This document shows positions 12,008 to 15,863 of a stretch of 15,863 nucleotides of DNA, in pieces. Source of the DNA: an archaeon. Its GTDB lineage: Archaea > Thermoproteota > Nitrososphaeria > Nitrososphaerales > CADDZS01. Each line of letters starts with the position of its first letter. The first letter of the stretch is position 1. The notes under the pieces were generated by a model that had not been told where the DNA came from, ran no database searches, and worked only from the letters and a program-made list of their open reading frames with translations. Made by a program: the position numbers and the translations under genes. The stretch spans positions 1-15,863 of the forward strand of contig JAJYUX010000035.1 in the NCBI GenBank assembly GCA_021792315.1. The letters are read 5' to 3'.

Positions 12008-13111
12008 TCAGATCGATGCGAGTCGTTCACAGGCTTTATCTATTGTTTCGATCCTTTTGGAAAAAGTGAATCTTACTTTCTTTTTCCCCTTGTTGCTCTT
12101 GTAGAAAAACGAAGAACCTGGTACTACAGCGACGCCTATCTTCTTGACCAAATGCTTTGCGAATTCAATATCGTTCGACTTTCTATCTAATTCTGAAAAG
12201 TCTGACCAGATGTAGTAGGCACCTCTGGGCTTTACGCACTCAAAACCAATTTCTTCCAACGAGGAGAGGAGGTGGCCTCTTCGTTGATTGTAGTCATTTC
12301 GGAGCTTATCATAGTACGCCTCTGGAAGAGACAAGGCACTAACACATGCAATCTGTAGAGGGTGTGGGGCGCCGACAGTCACAAAATCATGAACCTTCCT
12401 AATCGCATCAGTCAGGCGAGGAGTCGCGATTGCATATCCAACACGCCAACCTGTCACGCTGTACGTCTTCGAAAAACCACTGATTGTGACAGTTCTGTCT
12501 AGCATCGAAGGCAGACTTCCTATGCTAACATGTTCTGCTCCGTCATAGAGAATGTATTCGTAAATCTCATCAGAGAAACATACGGTATCATAATCATTGC
12601 ACAAATCCGCGATGACTTTCAGCTCACTTCTTTCGAAGACTTTTCCTATGGGGTTAAGCGGCGTATTCAGAACTAATCCGCGTGTCTTGGAATTGAATGC
12701 ATTCTTCAGTTTCTCCTCATCAAGGGCGAAATTTTCCTCTTGATCCAATTCGATATATATCGGCTTTGCCCCAGAGATTATTGCGTCCGGGGCGTAATTC
12801 TCGTAGTGTGGGTCGAAGACGATCACTTCATCACCGGGGTCTAGCACCGCGAGCTGTGCGCTGACCATCGCTTCTGTAGTCCCACAAGTCACGACAACAT
12901 TTGTGTCAGGATTCGTGTCTATCCGATTATAGCTTCTTTCCTTTTCCGCTATTGCTTCGCGAAGAGAGGGAGCTCCCCATGTGACAGAGTATTGATTGTA
13001 GTCATCATTGAGTGCCCTTGTGGCAGCAGCTTTCAACTCTCGGGGACATGAAAAATCTGGAAAGCCCTGAGCCAAATTCACGGCCCCGTACTTGTCGGCG
13101 AGCCGCGTCAT
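12008..13111 (-). CDS. PLP-dependent class I/II aminotransferase
   Basis: From the ATG at 13111 the protein has 367 residues with fold type I features: N-L-A-Q-G-F-P-D-F near the N-terminus, C-G-T-T-E-A, the N-T-P-L-N-P-I-G-K segment, the S-D-E-I-Y-E strand, and the PLP lysine in S-G-F-S-K-T-Y-S-V-T-G-W-R. It resembles aspartate/methionine/kynurenine-type transaminases; the donor cannot be fixed from sequence. The reading frame continues upstream with R-V-S-K-K-A-S-Q-F-S-E-S-V-I-R-E directly before the ATG, which matches the usual family N-terminus. A TGA at 13172-13174 closes the frame and the only candidate start there is CTG at 13165. The real start may therefore be CTG, 15 bases after the arginine decarboxylase stop. 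Confidence 0.93.
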   Translation of the reverse strand: MTRLADKYGAVNLAQGFPDFSCPRELKAAATRALNDDYNQYSVTWGAPSLREAIAEKERSYNRIDTNPDTNVVVTCGTTEAMVSAQLAVLDPGDEVIVFDPHYENYAPDAIISGAKPIYIELDQEENFALDEEKLKNAFNSKTRGLVLNTPLNPIGKVFERSELKVIADLCNDYDTVCFSDEIYEYILYDGAEHVSIGSLPSMLDRTVTISGFSKTYSVTGWRVGYAIATPRLTDAIRKVHDFVTVGAPHPLQIACVSALSLPEAYYDKLRNDYNQRRGHLLSSLEEIGFECVKPRGAYYIWSDFSELDRKSNDIEFAKHLVKKIGVAVVPGSSFFYKSNKGKKKVRFTFSKRIETIDKACERLASI

Positions 13112-13165
13112 CTCTCTGATAACAGACTCGCTGAATTGCGATGCTTTCTTCGAAACTCGTGGCAG

Positions 13166-13173
13166 TTTATATC
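13166..13173 (-). promoter_or_regulatory. TATA-like box before the aminotransferase
   Basis: The minus strand reads GATATAAA. Used as a TATA box it would start transcription near 13145, giving a leader of about 33 bases to the ATG at 13111, and would exclude the upstream CTG start from that transcript. It may be chance inside an operon. Confidence 0.3.
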
Positions 13174-13180
13174 AACGGGA

Positions 13181-13768
13181 TCATGTTAGCAAGACGGCTG
13201 CCGATATCACAGTTGTCCACAAGCCATTCTTGTCGCCCTCTGCAGACTGCGTGATGTGAGTTGTCTTTACAATCTTTCCAGAGATCTTCCAAATTTGTTT
13301 CTTCTCGTCATAGCTTTGGTCGGGGTTGAACGGAATGCCAAGTGTAGAAGCGAGCATCGACGCAGCTAGGTCTTCTGCATAGTCGCCTGCTTTCTCATCG
13401 GTCTCTCCATAATCTTCGTGCTCTGAAAGATAACCGTAAGTGTTCCGATCCTGGGGGATTGCAAGGCCCACCGAAGCCGCAATCAATCTGTTTGGTTCAT
13501 TTGTAGCAATTCTGCTCATGACAAGGAATAGGATCTGGCCCGGAGTCAGTTCTTGGACTCCTTCTTTTCTCGAAACAACTTTGCAACGCGGAGGGAATAT
13601 GCTTGATACAGTGACTAGGTTGTACGCCTCAATACCAGCATCCCTCAAGGCGAGTTCGAAGCTCGCGAGTCGTTCTTTGTGCCTGCCCACTCCTTTGGTC
13701 AGGAAGATTTTCTTTGGGACTAGAGTCGGCATTTCTTTTTTTGCAGACTCAATCAAGTTACGTGCCAT
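13181..13768 (-). CDS. pdaD: Pyruvoyl-dependent arginine decarboxylase
   Basis: The 195-residue proenzyme cleaves itself between the two serines of V-S-S-I-F-P-P (S55-S56), the second becoming the pyruvoyl group. Other family marks are F-L-T-K-G-V-G-R-H near the start, G-x-E-A-Y-N-L-V, the late E-D-Y-G-E-T segment and A-S-M-L-A-S-T-L-G. It decarboxylates arginine to agmatine, the entry to polyamines and, in archaea, the agmatine source for the modified cytidine of tRNA-Ile. Crenarchaeota such as Sulfolobus use a SAM-decarboxylase-derived enzyme instead, so this gene argues against that group. The start is ATG, with a TATA-like box at 13801-13811. It is upstream of the aminotransferase, 15 bases from a possible CTG start. 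Confidence 0.95.
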   Translation of the reverse strand: MARNLIESAKKEMPTLVPKKIFLTKGVGRHKERLASFELALRDAGIEAYNLVTVSSIFPPRCKVVSRKEGVQELTPGQILFLVMSRIATNEPNRLIAASVGLAIPQDRNTYGYLSEHEDYGETDEKAGDYAEDLAASMLASTLGIPFNPDQSYDEKKQIWKISGKIVKTTHITQSAEGDKNGLWTTVISAAVLLT

Positions 13769-13800
13769 TTTTTAGCATTGTGTTAGAGACTCAAACCCAG

Positions 13801-13811
13801 AGATAATAGAT
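13801..13811 (-). promoter_or_regulatory. TATA-like box for the arginine decarboxylase
   Basis: The minus strand reads ATCTATTATCT, centred about 38 bases before the ATG at 13768. The leader would be about 13 bases. The rest of the gap 13769-13959 shows nothing distinct. Confidence 0.4.
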
Positions 13812-13959
13812 TTAGATCATCAGAACAATCCGAGCCAGAACTAGAACAAACAATTTTATCAATCGGCACAAAATTAGATCTGTCCTGACGAGACAAACAC
13901 CAAAAAGGCAGATTAACAAAGAAATGCGTGGTAAGATGCAGAAAAGTAGTGAATAGAAT

Positions 13960-14763
13960 TTGTCCCATGGACCTGAATCCATCAAACAGATAGAAAGTTC
14001 TCTAAAGGAGAATTTCAAGCTCTCAAGCTACGAAGCGCGAGCCTACCTCGCACTACTTAAGCATCCGAAACAAAACCCGAAACAAATAGCAACATCAGCC
14101 GAGGTTCCGTTACCTCGAGTTTACGATACTCTGGAGAGTCTGATGTCCAAGGGCTTTGTTGTAAAACACGAAGACGACTACTCCTCAATTCAACCAAGAC
14201 AAGCTTTGAAGGGAAGAAGCGCTCAGTTCGAGACTCAGTTCTCGCAGGAGCAGGAGCGCCGACGGCTGGCTGAGGATGAAGTCTCCTCTCTCTTGGAGAA
14301 GATTACCTCAAGCCCGCTTCATCAAGGAAACTCGGGAGAGATTTCGATTCTCAAAGGATTCAATTCAATATCTAACAAATTTGTAGAACTCCTTGAGAAT
14401 TCGAGCGACATAATCTTGGTAGCAAAGAGAGCTGTGGAAGCTCGGAACATTTTCATTCCGCTCCTCTCTGAATACGCAGCGGCGAAGAACAACAAGCAAG
14501 TGAGGATAATTATTCCGAAACGCACTAAGATTTCCGCGGGCGAAATAGCGATGGCACAAAGGTCGAGCGCTGAAGTACGCCAGTCTGATCATGTTATCTT
14601 CGATATGATGATAGCTGACACGAGCGATGTAATTATTGGCGTACCAGATCCGCTGTCAGATGAGATCAATCATGCGATCGCAATCTGGGTCAACAATAGC
14701 TCGTTCGCAAGCTCTACACGAAATGCGATTGATGAGATCTGGAAGTCTGCCACGAGAGTCTAA
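13960..14763 (+). CDS. TrmB-family transcriptional regulator (second copy)
   Basis: The 267-residue protein has a TrmB-type winged helix at about residues 15-80 (L-S-S-Y-E-A-R-A-Y-L-A-L-L, V-P-L-P-R-V-Y-D-T-L-E-S-L). A charged coiled helix (about 85-120) is followed by a phospholipase-D-like C-terminal domain (G-F-N-S-I-S-N-K-F, then S-D-I-I-L-V-A-K-R, V-R-I-I-I-P-K and V-I-I-G-V-P-D-P). It is clearly different in sequence from the TrmB-like protein at 1835-2662, so not a recent duplicate. The ligand and targets are unknown. TTG 13960 is the only start before the HTH; a TAG lies just upstream. Its stop overlaps that of the convergent KaiC-like gene (CTAA at 14760-14763). Confidence 0.9.
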   Translation: MSHGPESIKQIESSLKENFKLSSYEARAYLALLKHPKQNPKQIATSAEVPLPRVYDTLESLMSKGFVVKHEDDYSSIQPRQALKGRSAQFETQFSQEQERRRLAEDEVSSLLEKITSSPLHQGNSGEISILKGFNSISNKFVELLENSSDIILVAKRAVEARNIFIPLLSEYAAAKNNKQVRIIIPKRTKISAGEIAMAQRSSAEVRQSDHVIFDMMIADTSDVIIGVPDPLSDEINHAIAIWVNNSSFASSTRNAIDEIWKSATRV

Positions 14764-15479
14764 GCCAGTTTGGGTATCTTTCCTGACGGATAGACAATCA
14801 AGCCAGTTTCGCCAATCTTGATTGGAAAGGTCCCCTCCTTGTGAGGAGTTCCTCTCATTTTTCGTACTTCTATTCCTCTTACCCGAAGCCCTCCCACTCT
14901 TGAATAGTACATCACGACAACGCCATCTGAAATAAATTCCTCAACTCCATATCTGCTGAGTGACTGACTATCCTCTGGTATTTCTGTCACGAACAATATA
15001 GTAGAGTCTAATTGTTTCAGAAGACTTGAGAAACGAAGAAGGTCTTGGCGCAACTGCATGGGATTATCGGCTTGCATTCCGAAGACTGTGATCGGGTCTA
15101 TTACGATTCTCTTGGCTCCCATATTCTTCCACAAGGACGAAATGTTCGAGAAAATATCTGCAGGATCTGCCCTTCTAAGTTGGCCGCTTACTGCAGGTGA
15201 AATATCAACCATCGCAATCTTGTTCTTCTTTTGCAGTCCTTCAATGTCCCACCCGTAAGTCGATACGTTCTTCAAAATGCTTGGAACGGATTCCTCCATT
15301 GTAACATAGATTCCAGGCTCGTCGTAAACCTTGGCGCCTTTGTAGATAAACTGCATTGCAAAAGTGCTCTTACCTGTACCGGTGCCTCCGGTCACAAGTA
15401 TTGATTGACCTCTAGGCAATCCACCTAGCACTAGTTCGTCGAACCCATCTATTCCTGACCTCACTCTACTCAATAACAT
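14760..15479 (-). CDS. KaiC-like RecA-superfamily ATPase (single domain)
   Basis: The 239-residue protein starts R-S-G-I-D-G-F-D-E-L-V-L-G-G-L-P-R-G, the KaiC/GvpD entry motif. Walker A follows (G-G-T-G-T-G-K-S-T at 31-39), then the two-glutamate M-E-E-S region and a Walker B strand I-V-I-D-P-I-T-V-F. It is one KaiC domain, not the double-domain clock protein. Archaeal single-domain KaiC-like ATPases are linked mainly to signalling and motility control (as in FlaH-like proteins); a clock role is not implied. The start is ATG, with GAGG a few bases upstream inside the end of the preceding gene, which lies 3 bases away. The two are thus one operon running in from the right edge. Confidence 0.92.
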   Translation of the reverse strand: MLLSRVRSGIDGFDELVLGGLPRGQSILVTGGTGTGKSTFAMQFIYKGAKVYDEPGIYVTMEESVPSILKNVSTYGWDIEGLQKKNKIAMVDISPAVSGQLRRADPADIFSNISSLWKNMGAKRIVIDPITVFGMQADNPMQLRQDLLRFSSLLKQLDSTILFVTEIPEDSQSLSRYGVEEFISDGVVVMYYSRVGGLRVRGIEVRKMRGTPHKEGTFPIKIGETGLIVYPSGKIPKLA

Positions 15480-15482
15480 TTT

Positions 15483-15863
15483 TCAAACCTCAATGTCCAA
15501 TCCCGTGTTAGTGATAAGGTAATTCTTCCAACTGTCATCGTGACGTCTTCCTTTCAACGTCTCGATCCTGAACTGCCTAATACGTTCCCCGTTAATTTCA
15601 GATATCCTGAATCTAAATGTTCCAATGCCGGAAAAAGACAGAGCGTTCAATGTTCTGTCATCGTGCGCCCCCTCAGAGACAGTTGCGATTCCTCTAGTCT
15701 GAAAATTCTCTAATCTGGAGCTCAAACATGATATGAAATCAATAACTGACTTGGAATCGCAAGAGAGGAGCAACCTCGATACTGAATCCAGTACTATCAG
15801 GAATTTTCCCAACTCATGCGAAGAAACCATTTGCTTCAACTGCTCTGTGACAACGATCAACAT
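15483..15863 (-). CDS. Partial RecA/KaiC-superfamily protein (C-terminal part)
   Basis: A frame of 126 residues is open to the right edge; the edge ATG is probably internal. The segment F-L-I-V-L-D-S-V-S-R-L-L-L resembles the Walker B strand and following serine of KaiC-like proteins. It is followed by a helix (S-V-I-D-F-I-S-C-L-S-S-R-L) and an I-A-T-V-S-E-G strand. The later beta-rich end (F-R-F-R-I-S-E-I, F-R-I-E-T-L-K-G-R) matches the C-terminal part of archaeal KaiC-like proteins. The Walker A would be outside the window. Because it ends three bases before the complete KaiC-like gene, the two proteins probably act together. The family call is moderate, the partial status likely. Confidence 0.7.
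   Translation of the reverse strand: MLIVVTEQLKQMVSSHELGKFLIVLDSVSRLLLSCDSKSVIDFISCLSSRLENFQTRGIATVSEGAHDDRTLNALSFSGIGTFRFRISEINGERIRQFRIETLKGRRHDDSWKNYLITNTGLDIEV

Noticed and set aside
11910..12104. Plus-strand frame of 64 codons past the aminotransferase
   Set aside because: Its second half is antisense to the aminotransferase end and it shows no family features.
1..15863. CRISPR array, insertion sequence or prophage
   Set aside because: No regularly spaced repeats, transposase, integrase or attachment-site duplication could be seen by eye.

Overview
The window looks like a compact chromosomal segment of an archaeon. The evidence is two TrmB-family regulators, a pyruvoyl-dependent arginine decarboxylase, a KaiC-like RecA ATPase pair, a slipin/NfeD pair, and AT-rich TATA-like boxes placed so that many transcripts would be leaderless or nearly so. 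A DUF2153-like protein, moderate GC content and frequent TTG starts suggest the TACK group (Thaumarchaeota- or Bathyarchaeota-like). That placement is inference; no rRNA gene is present to test it.

Layout. 1-112 (-) is the start of a small probable C2H2 zinc-finger protein cut by the left edge. 284-613 (+) is a DUF2153-like protein. 610-1751 (-) is a flavin prenyltransferase gene (ubiX) followed by a SAM methyltransferase. 1835-2662 (-) is a TrmB-like regulator, divergent from a UPF0173 metallo-hydrolase (2799-3455, +). 3456-4349 (-) is a beta-class DNA methyltransferase without a visible nuclease, divergent from a small winged-helix-like protein (4488-4877, +) across an inverted repeat. 4867-7158 (-) is an NfeD/slipin membrane operon, preceded by a coiled-coil protein with a lysine-rich tail (7241-7654, -). 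7774-8592 (-) is an unfamiliar protein with a probable OB-fold and winged helix. A gene-free stretch rich in stem-loops (8593-8890) separates it from a RimI-like acetyltransferase (8891-9343, +). 9370-13768 (-) is a run of metabolic genes: arginine decarboxylase, aminotransferase, M29-like aminopeptidase and enolase. The right end has a second TrmB-like regulator (13960-14763, +) convergent with two RecA/KaiC-like genes (14760-15863, -), the second cut by the edge.

How the genes work together. Most of this is housekeeping: glycolysis (enolase), amino-acid and peptide turnover (aminotransferase, aminopeptidase), agmatine synthesis, prenyl-FMN synthesis and membrane protein quality control (slipin/NfeD). 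No CRISPR array, insertion sequence, tRNA or rRNA was found. The points most worth a second look are the NfeD protease domain without its expected lysine, the aminotransferase whose conserved N-terminus lies upstream of any usual start codon, the orphan DNA methyltransferase with an inverted repeat in its divergent promoter region, the OB-fold/winged-helix protein, and the chain of stem-loops beside it. About half of the genes can only start with TTG.
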